DNA from: an uncultured Sphingomonadaceae bacterium
GTDB taxonomy: Bacteria > Pseudomonadota > Alphaproteobacteria > Sphingomonadales > Sphingomonadaceae
DNA length: 64,000 nucleotides
Reading direction: 5' to 3'
NCBI GenBank assembly: GCA_947503245.1
Contig: CANNCV010000002.1
Coordinates: 682,001-746,000 of the forward strand
The notes under the pieces are model-generated. The model saw only the letters and a program-made list of their open reading frames with translations. It had not been told where the DNA came from and did not search any database. Of this stretch, positions 54,604 through 62,852 are shown in pieces; within the stretch, counting starts at the first letter, position 1, and every line of letters starts with the position of its first letter. The position numbers and the translations under genes are program-made.

Positions 54604-55542
54604 TCATTCTGCGATGCCGCTGTCTGTCAACATGATGTTTTGCGCATAGGCCGCTTGTGCAGGGCCAACCACCACATCATTGGCCGGGCTGGAGAGCAAA
54701 ACATTTTGAATGCCCGCCACTTTTAGTGCGGATATAATACCAGCCTTTGTGATATCACGGCCAAGGCGGCGGTTATCTGACAAAAACGCATCCAGCGTGT
54801 CACGCGCCGTTTGCAATATCAGGCTGCTATCCGGGCCGGAATAACGAAACAGATTGGCCTCAATGTCAAAATTGATAATATCTGCACTGGCTACCGTCAC
54901 TTGATCGGTCAAAGGCCGCACCGCATCATCATTCACAATGGCGGTGACATCGGCAATCATCTGGGCGGTTGCTGTTCCGTCACCATCACCAATATTGGGC
55001 CGCGCCAATAACGACACCAGCACTTGGCCGGGTGCGGGTGATGTTGCGCTGGCATCGATCACATCACTATTGGCTGATCGCGCATGAAATATATAGGCCA
55101 GTTCCGGCCCCGCCACAGAAAAACTATTGGGTGCAATCAAAATCCGTTCGCGAAAATCATCATCACTTTCGGGCACAGATACTTCACCGAACATTGGGTT
55201 GATGCCGGTTGTTGATAAACGCTCAACACCCATTAACGCGCCCAAATGGTCCAATGCTGCGCCAGTGGCAAAGGCCAGCAACAGCGATTTTGCGGCATCA
55301 TTAAATGCGGCCGCCAACACCATTTCATCATAGGTGTCAGCCTCTATCAATTTCACTGCCGGGTCACTGGCCACCAATGCCGTTTGCTGCGCCGCCAAGG
55401 CCGCAAACCGGTCCAGCTTATCCTGTCTGCGCGTTTCAAAATCGGGTTGGTCAATCAATTGCGGCGGTGGCAATCGTGACAGATCGACTGCCGGGCTGGT
55501 GGCAATGGATGCTGGCGCTATAGGGTTTTCATTTTCGGGCAT
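54604..55542 (-). CDS. J: baseplate protein J
   Basis: 312 residues, P2 gpJ/Mu gp47 family (LDHLGALMGVERL, FRERILIAPNSFSVAGPELAYIFHA). It is first in a J-I-H-spike unit. No ribosome site is evident; CATACT lies 16 bases before the ATG, so a short leader is likely. A late dyad is centred 57 bases upstream. Confidence 0.94.
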   Translation of the reverse strand: MPENENPIAPASIATSPAVDLSRLPPPQLIDQPDFETRRQDKLDRFAALAAQQTALVASDPAVKLIEADTYDEMVLAAAFNDAAKSLLLAFATGAALDHLGALMGVERLSTTGINPMFGEVSVPESDDDFRERILIAPNSFSVAGPELAYIFHARSANSDVIDASATSPAPGQVLVSLLARPNIGDGDGTATAQMIADVTAIVNDDAVRPLTDQVTVASADIINFDIEANLFRYSGPDSSLILQTARDTLDAFLSDNRRLGRDITKAGIISALKVAGIQNVLLSSPANDVVVGPAQAAYAQNIMLTDSGIAE

Positions 55543-55588
55543 GCGGTCTGACTGGCCCAGTATGTCACACTATTTCTAGTCTGCTGTG

Positions 55589-55609
55589 TTGTCAGTCCGC
55601 ATCTGACAA
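55589..55609. promoter_or_regulatory. late-promoter dyad upstream of J
   Basis: TTGTCAG-N7-CTGACAA, the same core and spacing as the dyads before V and O/P. The flanking arms are less symmetric here. Confidence 0.68.
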
Positions 55610-55653
55610 TATGGGTTATTCAGGATCAAGATGCGCGACTGCTCAACCGCTTA

Positions 55654-55956
55654 TCAATGCAGATTGCGGCTGCGCACTAAGGCTTCGCCCTTGGTGACCA
55701 TGGCCGCTGTACGCACAGTGTCAGTGGCTTTTGCTAGAGTGCGGAATATAGCCGCCATATAATCGGCCGGCATATCCGGCGCGTCCCTGCCCTGTTCATT
55801 CTGGTCAACCAATATGGCAATGCCCTGCATCGCCTCGCTGATTGTACGCAGATCATATTCCGAATCTTCACTGAACACATATCCGCCCAGTTTTTGCGCT
55901 GTGGCGGTTTCATCTGTACGCGCTGCGCCAGAATGGGTATTGCGGGTATTAGCCAT
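55654..55956 (-). CDS. small phage protein, unknown
   Basis: 100 residues from MANTRNTHSG; no recognised domain. A partial copy of its 5' part lies beyond the adjacent cargo genes at 57,008-57,068. Not part of the P2 core set. Confidence 0.65.
   Translation of the reverse strand: MANTRNTHSGAARTDETATAQKLGGYVFSEDSEYDLRTISEAMQGIAILVDQNEQGRDAPDMPADYMAAIFRTLAKATDTVRTAAMVTKGEALVRSRNLH
55874..55935. repeat. direct repeat, left copy (inside small phage gene)
   Basis: 62 bases nearly identical to 57,008-57,068: five substitutions and one deleted T. The two copies bracket the RHH-LuxR cargo pair. Confidence 0.85.
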
Positions 55957-56023
55957 GATGATCACCTTTCGATCGTTATTGGTTAGGGCCGATGACAAGG
56001 TTGCTGCCTTGCATCGGCCTGAT

Positions 56024-56041
56024 TTTTATGGCACCATAAAA
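56024..56041. promoter_or_regulatory. putative RHH operator
   Basis: Perfect palindrome TTTTATGG-CA-CCATAAAA ending six bases before the RHH start. A second, weaker copy (ATGG-TT-CCATAAAA) lies inside the first codons at 56,057-56,070. Typical placement for ribbon-helix-helix autorepression. Confidence 0.62.
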
Positions 56042-56046
56042 TAACT

Positions 56047-56235
56047 ATGTCAATAAATGGTTCCATAAAAAAGCGCGGGCGACCGGCAACGGGTGTTAAT
56101 ACCGGTGTTAATGTTCGCTTACCGCAGAAGACAATCAAAGCGATAGATGACTGGATTGGTAGGCAGTCAGACAATCCTTCACGTCCTGAAGCAATTCGCC
56201 GTTTGCTCGATAAGGGCTTAGGAAAGACCTTGTGA
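56047..56235 (+). CDS. ribbon-helix-helix (CopG-type) regulator
   Basis: 62 residues. The strand GVNVRLPQKTIKAIDDWIGRQ and SRPEAIRRLLDKGL are the ribbon and two helices of a CopG/Arc fold. It is the first gene of a rightward pair, opposite to the surrounding late genes, and overlaps the next gene by GTGA. It probably represses its own promoter at the palindrome just upstream. Confidence 0.82.
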   Translation: MSINGSIKKRGRPATGVNTGVNVRLPQKTIKAIDDWIGRQSDNPSRPEAIRRLLDKGLGKTL

Positions 56236-57005
56236 CTAGTACACAGCAAAGTCCAATCAAGGATCATAATAAAATTAGGTTGGCGACTGATAGGCTTAAT
56301 ACCTTAACCGGGGAAGAATTGACTATCCTCAAAGCACTCTTTGATCGTAGTTCAAAGAAGGAAATTGCTTATAATCTTGGAGTTTCTACACGAACAGTAT
56401 CTCGTCGATATAAATCGATATTAAGCAAGTTGCGGGTAAAAACACTGCCTGAGGCCATTTCTGTCTTTGTACAGGTCAGAAATTATCAAGACCTAGAATT
56501 TCGAACCAATGATATTGCAGCGGACCTCTTTCATGATTCATCTACCGCTATCACATCTTCAACTTGGACTGGTAAACAAACCCCCAAGGAAATTCGGCAG
56601 GCAGTGATCCACGCAGCACCTATGTTATTGGAAGGGTTAGATGCACTGATAATAGCTGTCGAAGCCAAGCGTATAAATGATCCTGATGCTCAGACTGCTC
56701 TGGATGCTGCAAAAGAACTACATTCTGCACTTGACGAATTGATCCGCTATGCTGAGGCTGGACAGGGATTAAGCAGGTTGAATGAAATGTGGGGCAGTAT
56801 TCGGGACAAATCCATGCAGCTATTTTCTGATCACGGCGTCTTTGCTACCACCTCACCTATCTTAGCAATAGGCACGGCTGCAATGCTTGAATTGGCTTCG
56901 GGAGAAAATCTTGATGGTAGCGCACTTGCTACAATATGGGCTGGCTGGCTAGCTGCCGATATTGCAAAGAAATTTGGTGGCGGCAAAACCAATAAGGACA
57001 TTTGA
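56232..57005 (+). CDS. LuxR-type HTH regulator with unknown C-terminal domain
   Basis: 257 residues with GTG start. Residues 20-75 are a LuxR HTH (LTGEELTILKALFDRSSKKEIAYNLGVSTRTVSRRYKSI). The helical middle (about 120-200) is unrecognised, and residues 215-250 contain a hydrophobic Gly/Ala stretch (ATSPILAIGTAAMLELASG...ATIWAGWLAADIAKKFGGG) that could insert in a membrane. It is coupled to the RHH regulator. Its role is unknown; antitoxin-like or lysogeny-linked functions are only guesses. Confidence 0.75.
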   Translation: MTSTQQSPIKDHNKIRLATDRLNTLTGEELTILKALFDRSSKKEIAYNLGVSTRTVSRRYKSILSKLRVKTLPEAISVFVQVRNYQDLEFRTNDIAADLFHDSSTAITSSTWTGKQTPKEIRQAVIHAAPMLLEGLDALIIAVEAKRINDPDAQTALDAAKELHSALDELIRYAEAGQGLSRLNEMWGSIRDKSMQLFSDHGVFATTSPILAIGTAAMLELASGENLDGSALATIWAGWLAADIAKKFGGGKTNKDI

Positions 57006-57007
57006 TT

Positions 57008-57068
57008 AACACATATACGCCCAATTTTGCGCTGTGGCGGTTTCGTCTGTACGCGCTGCGTCAGCATG
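57008..57068 (-). pseudogene. remnant of the small phage gene at 55,654-55,956 (right repeat copy)
   Basis: Partial copy of 61 bases. Read on the minus strand it keeps AARTDETATAQ, then frameshifts by one deleted T. It has no start codon equivalent to the intact gene. It bounds the cargo pair on the right and marks a past duplication or insertion. The next 70 bases up to S show nothing else. Confidence 0.75.
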
Positions 57069-57138
57069 AACGCTTTATCAAGTCCGGCCCTGTCAACTGT
57101 AAGGATGGCATTTCACGCGCTTGCTGGATGTTTTCGGC

Positions 57139-57615
57139 TTAATCTTGATCCAAATGCTTGGCCATCGCATCCAATATGCCAGCGCGGTCATCGTCATTAA
57201 ATCCTAATAGACGGCGTTGCGTCATGCGCGCCCTAATCCGTGTGCCATCTTTTAATTTGCCGAATGTTACGGTTAAACCAAAATGATGCTGTGCGGCTAT
57301 TCTGGACAAACCACCTTTGAAAGTCAGTTCGCCACCATCGGCATCAGCGGTGATTGGCATATTCCGTAAACGACGAATATTGCGAAACATCTTTGAGCGA
57401 TTACGAATGCGGAAAGCCCTGCCCGTTCGTCTTTTATCAGGCTTGCGCGGTGCCATGGCTGTGCCATCGGGCTGCACATTGGCGGCAATGCGTTTGGCAT
57501 TGGCCTTGCGCACTTCACGCATGATTTTGATGGACAGGCCGCGCATTGGCGCAGGGTCCAATGTGGCCAGATAATCGCCCAGCCAATCCTCTAACGCGGT
57601 CAGATCATCAGCCAT
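57139..57615 (-). CDS. S: tail completion protein S
   Basis: 158 residues, P2 gpS/virion morphogenesis family (LEDWLGDYLATLDPAPMRGLSIKIMREVRKANAKRI). Confidence 0.9.
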   Translation of the reverse strand: MADDLTALEDWLGDYLATLDPAPMRGLSIKIMREVRKANAKRIAANVQPDGTAMAPRKPDKRRTGRAFRIRNRSKMFRNIRRLRNMPITADADGGELTFKGGLSRIAAQHHFGLTVTFGKLKDGTRIRARMTQRRLLGFNDDDRAGILDAMAKHLDQD

Positions 57616-57633
57616 TATTTTGCGCGGTGCTGT

Positions 57634-58101
57634 CTATTCAAAATCACCGGGACTGCCTAACCGACGCACTGGTGATGTGTCAAATTCAGTAAACGGGTTT
57701 TCTGGCTCTGGCACATATTCCATGGCAAAGCTGCCATCATCATTGCGCACGGCGCGCACATTCTCTGTCAGATCGATGCTGATTTCCAGATCAACAGCCT
57801 TATTGTCCAATATATCGACATCAAAACCAAATGCCTGCCCCGTGCCTCTGCCCTTTGCCGCTACCAATTCGGGCTGATTGGTGCGCAGCCAATATAATAT
57901 TGTGGCCGATAATACCGCCAGATCACCAGTGAAAGACAGCATGAAAATGCGCAGCGTATAGCGATGTTCAAAGCTATAATCATCTGTGCCATAACCGCGC
58001 ACATTGCCGGTTTCTGTGATCACAATAAATTGCTGCGGATTGATTTTGGTATCGGGCAAAGCCTCTGTGATCGCTTTGCGCAGGCTTTTAGGCTTTCTCA
58101 T
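57634..58101 (-). CDS. R: tail completion protein R
   Basis: 155 residues, P2 gpR family (NPQQFIVITETGNVRGYGTDDYSFEHRYTLRIFMLSFTGD). It precedes S as in P2. Confidence 0.9.
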   Translation of the reverse strand: MRKPKSLRKAITEALPDTKINPQQFIVITETGNVRGYGTDDYSFEHRYTLRIFMLSFTGDLAVLSATILYWLRTNQPELVAAKGRGTGQAFGFDVDILDNKAVDLEISIDLTENVRAVRNDDGSFAMEYVPEPENPFTEFDTSPVRRLGSPGDFE

Positions 58102-58123
58102 TATCCAGCTTTCATGTCTCTGT

Positions 58124-58393
58124 TCAGGGCTTTACCGGTGGTTTTGGGCACAGCGCATCATAGCGGGCATTATGCACTTGAATTTCGTCAATCGTTTCTG
58201 GGGTGTCTGCCGCATTGCCTTTATCAATTTGTGCAGGGCGCGGCTTTTCACGCTCTGCCAGCGGCAATTGCGCGAAGCTGATATTGCGCAGATTCAGGCA
58301 GGCATCACTAACAATTTTCGGGGGTGCGACTGTGCTGCATGCAGCCAGCATGGGCAGCATCAGGATCATTGCGCAAAGTGTTTTCAGCGTCAT
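58124..58393 (-). CDS. Rz1-like outer membrane spanin lipoprotein
   Basis: 89 residues: signal segment with lipobox (PMLAAC) and a short periplasmic chain with two further Cys. The first 86 bases lie in another frame of the Rz-like gene, the embedded arrangement known for spanin pairs. Likely fuses inner and outer membranes at lysis. Confidence 0.72.
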   Translation of the reverse strand: MTLKTLCAMILMLPMLAACSTVAPPKIVSDACLNLRNISFAQLPLAEREKPRPAQIDKGNAADTPETIDEIQVHNARYDALCPKPPVKP

Positions 58394-58595
58394 TGGCTTT
58401 TTCCGTTCGTTCGATAGTGGTTTGCAGGGCTTCATTGGTGACTTTGGCCGCGCCTGCATCTTCTGCGGCGTCAAAAGCGGTGTTGATGAAATGGCGGGCC
58501 GCAATAATGGCCAGCGCAAAAGCCATGGCGATGCCAACCAGCACCAGAATTTTATGGCCCTTTTTCATTGCTTCAAAAATTGCGAATATTTGCAT
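58308..58595 (-). CDS. Rz-like inner membrane spanin
   Basis: 95 residues from MQIFAIFEAMKK: one N-terminal membrane helix (about 16-35) and a helical periplasmic part (AAEDAGAAKVTNEALQTTIERTEKAN), the build of an i-spanin. Overlaps the Rz1-like gene. Confidence 0.7.
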   Translation of the reverse strand: MQIFAIFEAMKKGHKILVLVGIAMAFALAIIAARHFINTAFDAAEDAGAAKVTNEALQTTIERTEKANDAENTLRNDPDAAHAGCMQHSRTPENC

Positions 58596-58596
58596 G

Positions 58597-58767
58597 TCAT
58601 TCTCCAAAAAAAACAATGGCCAGCGCCATAAACCCGGCAACAATCCAGCCACCAAAAACAACCAGCATGCCGCAGCCCAAAACCAGTTTTTCCTCTGTAT
58701 TTATTTTGCTCTGTTGGCGGCGTTTGCATGGGTTAATCCCTTCTGTCCGGCGGCGGGCCATCATCAT
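58597..58767 (-). CDS. small membrane protein of the lysis cassette
   Basis: About 56 residues with one C-terminal hydrophobic helix (LGCGMLVVFGGWIVAGFMALAIVFF). The start is ambiguous among three successive ATGs. It overlaps the holin-like gene end and ends one base before the Rz-like start. It could be an antiholin or a second holin. Confidence 0.55.
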   Translation of the reverse strand: MMMARRRTEGINPCKRRQQSKINTEEKLVLGCGMLVVFGGWIVAGFMALAIVFFGE

Positions 58768-58963
58768 TGGCGGTGAAGTAAAAGGCGGCGGCAAGGCCGA
58801 TTAACCCCTGAACAATCACTGCCTGTGACAATGTTTTGAACAGGTCATTCTCTGCCAAATCAGGCCGCATAATCATGATGACAAAAATCATGATGGTCAG
58901 GATGACAAAGCCCAGCACCAATGCCGCACGGGCCGATGCCGGAGTAAGTTTGGGCAGTCTCAT
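58733..58963 (-). CDS. holin-like protein
   Basis: 76 residues with two hydrophobic helices (about 13-32 and 46-64) and a charged C terminus, right after the endolysin (ATGA overlap). Position and size suit a class II holin that forms lesions for the endolysin. Confidence 0.7.
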   Translation of the reverse strand: MRLPKLTPASARAALVLGFVILTIMIFVIMIMRPDLAENDLFKTLSQAVIVQGLIGLAAAFYFTANDDGPPPDRRD

Positions 58964-59643
58964 GCCTGCATGGCCATGTGCAAATCGGCAGTGATGTCAA
59001 CACGGCGGGCCGATGACCAAACGGGCTTGCGCCCCTGCACATCATAAACCGTGGCCTTGCCATCGCTTGACCATTTGCCATCAAAAAACAAATCACGTTC
59101 TTTTGTGCGGCGCGGTATGATTTCACGCGGCTTGCGCCAGTTCATAAATGCCTTGCGGGCACTGACCGGGCGGCCAACATTAAATTCGTTTACCCATGAC
59201 GCGCGCAAAATCGCGCCGGTGTTATAATGAAATGACAGGGCAGCGGCATATTGCGCCTCATTCAATGGCTGGTCATTAAAGGCGCGCCGCACATCTGGGC
59301 CATATTTTTCTGCACACAGCCAAGTGAATATTTCCAGACACCGGGCAATTGATTGCGGATTGTTAATATAGCGGTCAACGCCATGGCCCGATGCGCTAGT
59401 CACGCCAACGCCCCATGTCAAAATGCCTACACTGTCCAAATATGCCTCTGGCACAATCGCTTCATGCGCGACCAGTTCCATCATGATGCGCGGCGTCAAT
59501 GTATAGGGCACATAGCTGTCACTGCTAGACGCAGCGATTGACAGGCCCAGGGCGGCGGCAACAGCGCGGGCCGTATCTGGCCCCCATTTTCCATCTGCCG
59601 CCAAACCCAAATGCTTTTGAATATCAGTGAGTGCTGGAGTCAT
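58960..59643 (-). CDS. endolysin, GH24 lysozyme
   Basis: 227 residues. The N-terminal ~35 resemble a peptidoglycan-binding repeat (IQKHLGLAADGKWGPDT). The lysozyme domain has the T4-type triad Glu61, Asp70 and Thr76 with correct spacing (E-x8-D-x5-T). No signal peptide, so release depends on the holin. Coupled at both ends by ATGA. Confidence 0.9.
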   Translation of the reverse strand: MTPALTDIQKHLGLAADGKWGPDTARAVAAALGLSIAASSSDSYVPYTLTPRIMMELVAHEAIVPEAYLDSVGILTWGVGVTSASGHGVDRYINNPQSIARCLEIFTWLCAEKYGPDVRRAFNDQPLNEAQYAAALSFHYNTGAILRASWVNEFNVGRPVSARKAFMNWRKPREIIPRRTKERDLFFDGKWSSDGKATVYDVQGRKPVWSSARRVDITADLHMAMQA

Positions 59644-59954
59644 TGCGCCATCTCCAGCATGCAGCGTGTCTTAACACCTGTTTTATCAACCAATTGATCA
59701 ATAGTGCGCGTGGTGCAGTTCATAAAGGATGACCGGGCATCCAACCGGTCCTTATTCTCTTGTGCCAACACCACAATATAATCGACTTTTTTATCAATTG
59801 CGGTCAGCTTTTCCGATTGTGCGGGTGATAATTGCGCTTCCGCCGGCATGGCAGAAATTACTGCGCCGGCCGCTGCGGCAAAACCGGCAAAAAGGGCGGC
59901 AATGGCGGTTATCAATCGCGACTTGCTGTCTATCAGTTCCAGTGTTTTGGGCAT
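59640..59954 (-). CDS. phage membrane protein, unknown (lysis region)
   Basis: 104 residues with one hydrophobic N-terminal helix (about 14-36) and a helical periplasmic part ending with a Cys pair. It sits between tail gene X and the endolysin, where P2 carries its holin Y; with one helix it could be a pinholin-like or signal-anchor protein. Unclear. Confidence 0.6.
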   Translation of the reverse strand: MPKTLELIDSKSRLITAIAALFAGFAAAAGAVISAMPAEAQLSPAQSEKLTAIDKKVDYIVVLAQENKDRLDARSSFMNCTTRTIDQLVDKTGVKTRCMLEMAQ

Positions 59955-59955
59955 T

Positions 59956-60177
59956 TTATGCAGCTCCTAAATCCCATAGCTTCACGGTTTCGCGCATTGC
60001 GGGTGCGGCATTTGTAATTTCGGGAAGGGTCACCAACGTGCCCGCTGGCACAATTGCACCCAGTGCAGACAAGCCGGGGTTAAGCGCCAAAGCCTGTTCA
60101 AAGACACCGGCAGTGCGGCCCAATATACGCCAGCAAATCGCGTCCAATGGCTCACCCAAAGATGCGGCCACCATCAT
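59956..60177 (-). CDS. X: tail protein X (LysM-like)
   Basis: 73 residues, P2 gpX family (GEPLDAICWRILGRTAGVFEQALALNPGLSALG). Overlaps the L stop by ATGA. Confidence 0.88.
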   Translation of the reverse strand: MMVAASLGEPLDAICWRILGRTAGVFEQALALNPGLSALGAIVPAGTLVTLPEITNAAPAMRETVKLWDLGAA

Positions 60178-60689
60178 ATCAACACCACGCGGTTACGCTG
60201 ACCATCAACAGGGTCAAAATCATCATCATGGGCCGGGCGAATAGATATCAGGTCCGCAACAGCATTATGCGCTTGGCGGCGATATTCATCTGCGCTCATA
60301 TTTTCTTCACTGGCGCGGATCTGGCCCTCATCTGTGGCGGTGATATCGCGGTGATTGTCTGCAATCTCTGCCGCCGCATAATAGCGGATGATGCGCTGCC
60401 ATAGGATGACGGGGCGGGTGCTGCCCGCCATGGCGATATCTGGCAAGGTTTCCAGACTGGCCACACCTGCACTGGCATGGGCGCTGCGCCATGCGGCAAG
60501 GGCGCGCAATGCGGTTATTATTGCGCCCTCTACTGCGGCAACCAGACGGGCATGCGTCACTACGCCCTCACCAATGCGCACAGTCGCGCGGATGCTGGAG
60601 AGGGAAATAGCGGGAAACCAGCCATCAACTTCAACCATGGCATTGTCTGGCGTTTCGGGGTCAGACGGTGTTGCAACAAAATTGGTCAT
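60174..60689 (-). CDS. L: head completion protein L
   Basis: 171 residues, P2 gpL family (DGWFPAISLSSIRATVRIGEGVVTHARLVAAVEGAI). It follows the terminase small subunit as in P2. Confidence 0.9.
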   Translation of the reverse strand: MTNFVATPSDPETPDNAMVEVDGWFPAISLSSIRATVRIGEGVVTHARLVAAVEGAIITALRALAAWRSAHASAGVASLETLPDIAMAGSTRPVILWQRIIRYYAAAEIADNHRDITATDEGQIRASEENMSADEYRRQAHNAVADLISIRPAHDDDFDPVDGQRNRVVLI

Positions 60690-60828
60690 TTTTTCGCCTT
60701 TCCCTAAATTGCTTGCATGGCCCCCGTGCTGGCGGTTTTAGGCCGGGTGAGAAAATGGGCACATCAATCATGCTGCGCGGCACATGATCTGCACAATTTT
60801 CGCCCGGCCAGCGCCGTGGGCGAGCTGG

Positions 60829-61584
60829 TTAATCCTGTGGCTGCAAAGCCTTTTTCAAATCTGTGATGTTGCGCTTCACACCGGCCTTGCTGTTCAGCGC
60901 CAAAGCCTGTTCAAAATGCGCCAGCGCAGATGTTTGCAAAGCCTGTAATTGCCCCGCCACGGCATTTTCTGCATTCGGGTCATGCGCTTCAATCTGCACC
61001 AAAGCTGACCGGCCCAATGCCTTAAACATTTTGGCCCGTGCCTGGTCTGGTATGGTGGTGACATCAGCCTTGGTCAGTTCATGCGCTTCCACCAATATAG
61101 CATGCGGAACATCATCATTTTTCAGTGACAATTCGGCCAATGTTTCGGCCACATAACAGCCGGTTGACCGGTCAAAACGCTCTGGCAATGGCAGGCCAAA
61201 TGCCAGCATGTGCCGGGCAATCGCCATGGCAAATTCAAAATCGCCAATATCCAAAGCCCAGATCAACATTGTGGCAACAATTTCATCAGGCGCGGCGCTG
61301 TCTGCGCCTTCACCAGCCTGTAAAACACCATCAACCCATGGCCGATATTGCGCCATTTTATCGCGCTTGATCGGGTTGCGGGCCTCAATTGATGCAATTT
61401 CACTTATCTTTCGCACATCATCATGCAGCACAACCAACAGCGCATCATATTCCGCCTGTGCGGCTGTCTTACGCGGGGTGGCATCACCCGCCACCGGCAC
61501 CTTTTGGCCATTTGATTGCGCCTTTTGGGCGGCCAATTGCTGGGCGGCTTTGCGTTCTTTTGTGCGGCGGGCCAGTGATCTCAT
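60829..61584 (-). CDS. M: terminase endonuclease subunit M
   Basis: 251 residues, P2 gpM family (SLARRTKERKAAQQ at the start; EIVATMLIWALDIGDFEFAMAIARHMLAFGLPLP). Works with ATPase P in packaging. Confidence 0.92.
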   Translation of the reverse strand: MRSLARRTKERKAAQQLAAQKAQSNGQKVPVAGDATPRKTAAQAEYDALLVVLHDDVRKISEIASIEARNPIKRDKMAQYRPWVDGVLQAGEGADSAAPDEIVATMLIWALDIGDFEFAMAIARHMLAFGLPLPERFDRSTGCYVAETLAELSLKNDDVPHAILVEAHELTKADVTTIPDQARAKMFKALGRSALVQIEAHDPNAENAVAGQLQALQTSALAHFEQALALNSKAGVKRNITDLKKALQPQD

Positions 61585-61668
61585 GCGGGAATTCCTTTTG
61601 CTATAATCTGCGGATGAGGGTGATGCGGAAAAGGCGGGTTATGCGGCACCCGCCCATTAGGTTTTGGG

Positions 61669-62781
61669 CTATGCCTGGGTGCGCGCTGGCGCTTCACCAA
61701 TCACAATATTTTCCACCAAAGCGGTCAGTACATATTCTTCCACCACATAGGCTTCGGAAACAGATTCATAATTGGCAATGCGCTTATATTCCGGCTCATC
61801 AACCATGCGGCGGCGGCGGGTGCCTTCATGATAGTAAATGGACAAATTATCCATTGTGGTGATCAGCAGCGCATTGCTGGGGAAAAAGCTGACGCCATAA
61901 GCTTTCAAACCGCCCAATTGTTTGCTGGATGATAACAGCCGGTCCGTGGCTTCCACTTCGGTGGCGGTGCCGCCCGCTTGCTGGGCGATATTGAAATATT
62001 TATCGTCAACCAGATCATGACCAACAATCACCACCAAATCAGTGCTGTTGCGATAGCGTTCATGAATCAATGTTTTGGCATCACGCACCAGCGCATCAAG
62101 CGATGAATAATCCGCCTGGGCTGTGGTCGCATTGTCCGCACCCTCATCAAACAAAGCGACACCTGGTTTAACGTAAATGGCAGAGCGACCAGCGTCATTT
62201 GTACCGTCTGACAAGACGGTCAGATCACCATCATCAATCACTTGACCAGGTGCATTGGCGCGGATTTTTTCCAGCCAACCAATATTCACATCTTGCAACA
62301 ATGGGTTCGCTTCGCGGTCAGTATTTGCAGCAACAAAAGTACCATTGAAACCGATCATCATGCGGTCTAGCGCTTGTTGATTGAGAATGGCATCGCGCAA
62401 CCGCGTCTCAAAATTGGGTAGATGCCGCCAAGCATCAATCTTTTTATAGCTGCGGCTCCAATTATAGTCCGTATCTTCACACTCATAAGAAATTTTCTCA
62501 CCCGACAAGCTAGGATCAGCCGGGTTAAGCCGCGTTCCATTACTGGTGTCTGTGCGGCCCGCAATACTGCCGCTATCAAGGCCCAAAACCTGCCCTTTGG
62601 CATTATTAACGCCATGCACGTTGATCATAGTCAAAAATTCGCTGGACTCGCGAATGCGATTTTCTGCGGTTTGCTCAATTTGCGGCGCAACGTTGAATTC
62701 ATGTGCAGCCGAATCCACACCGTTCAACAGTGCGATGTGAGAAACAAAAGCCATGAATTTTTGGCGGGTCAATTTATGCAT
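61669..62781 (-). CDS. N: major capsid protein N
   Basis: 370 residues, P2 gpN family (LTRQKFMAFVSHIALLNGV; DLVVIVGHDLVDDKYFNIAQQ; EGTRRRRMVDEPEYKRIANYESVSEAYVVEEY). A normal-length, intact coat protein. Confidence 0.95.
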   Translation of the reverse strand: MHKLTRQKFMAFVSHIALLNGVDSAAHEFNVAPQIEQTAENRIRESSEFLTMINVHGVNNAKGQVLGLDSGSIAGRTDTSNGTRLNPADPSLSGEKISYECEDTDYNWSRSYKKIDAWRHLPNFETRLRDAILNQQALDRMMIGFNGTFVAANTDREANPLLQDVNIGWLEKIRANAPGQVIDDGDLTVLSDGTNDAGRSAIYVKPGVALFDEGADNATTAQADYSSLDALVRDAKTLIHERYRNSTDLVVIVGHDLVDDKYFNIAQQAGGTATEVEATDRLLSSSKQLGGLKAYGVSFFPSNALLITTMDNLSIYYHEGTRRRRMVDEPEYKRIANYESVSEAYVVEEYVLTALVENIVIGEAPARTQA

Positions 62782-62852
62782 CGATTTAATCCTTTAATTT
62801 GGCAATGTGCCCAGAGTGTCAGGGCCGTGAAACAGGCCGATATTGCGTTTGA

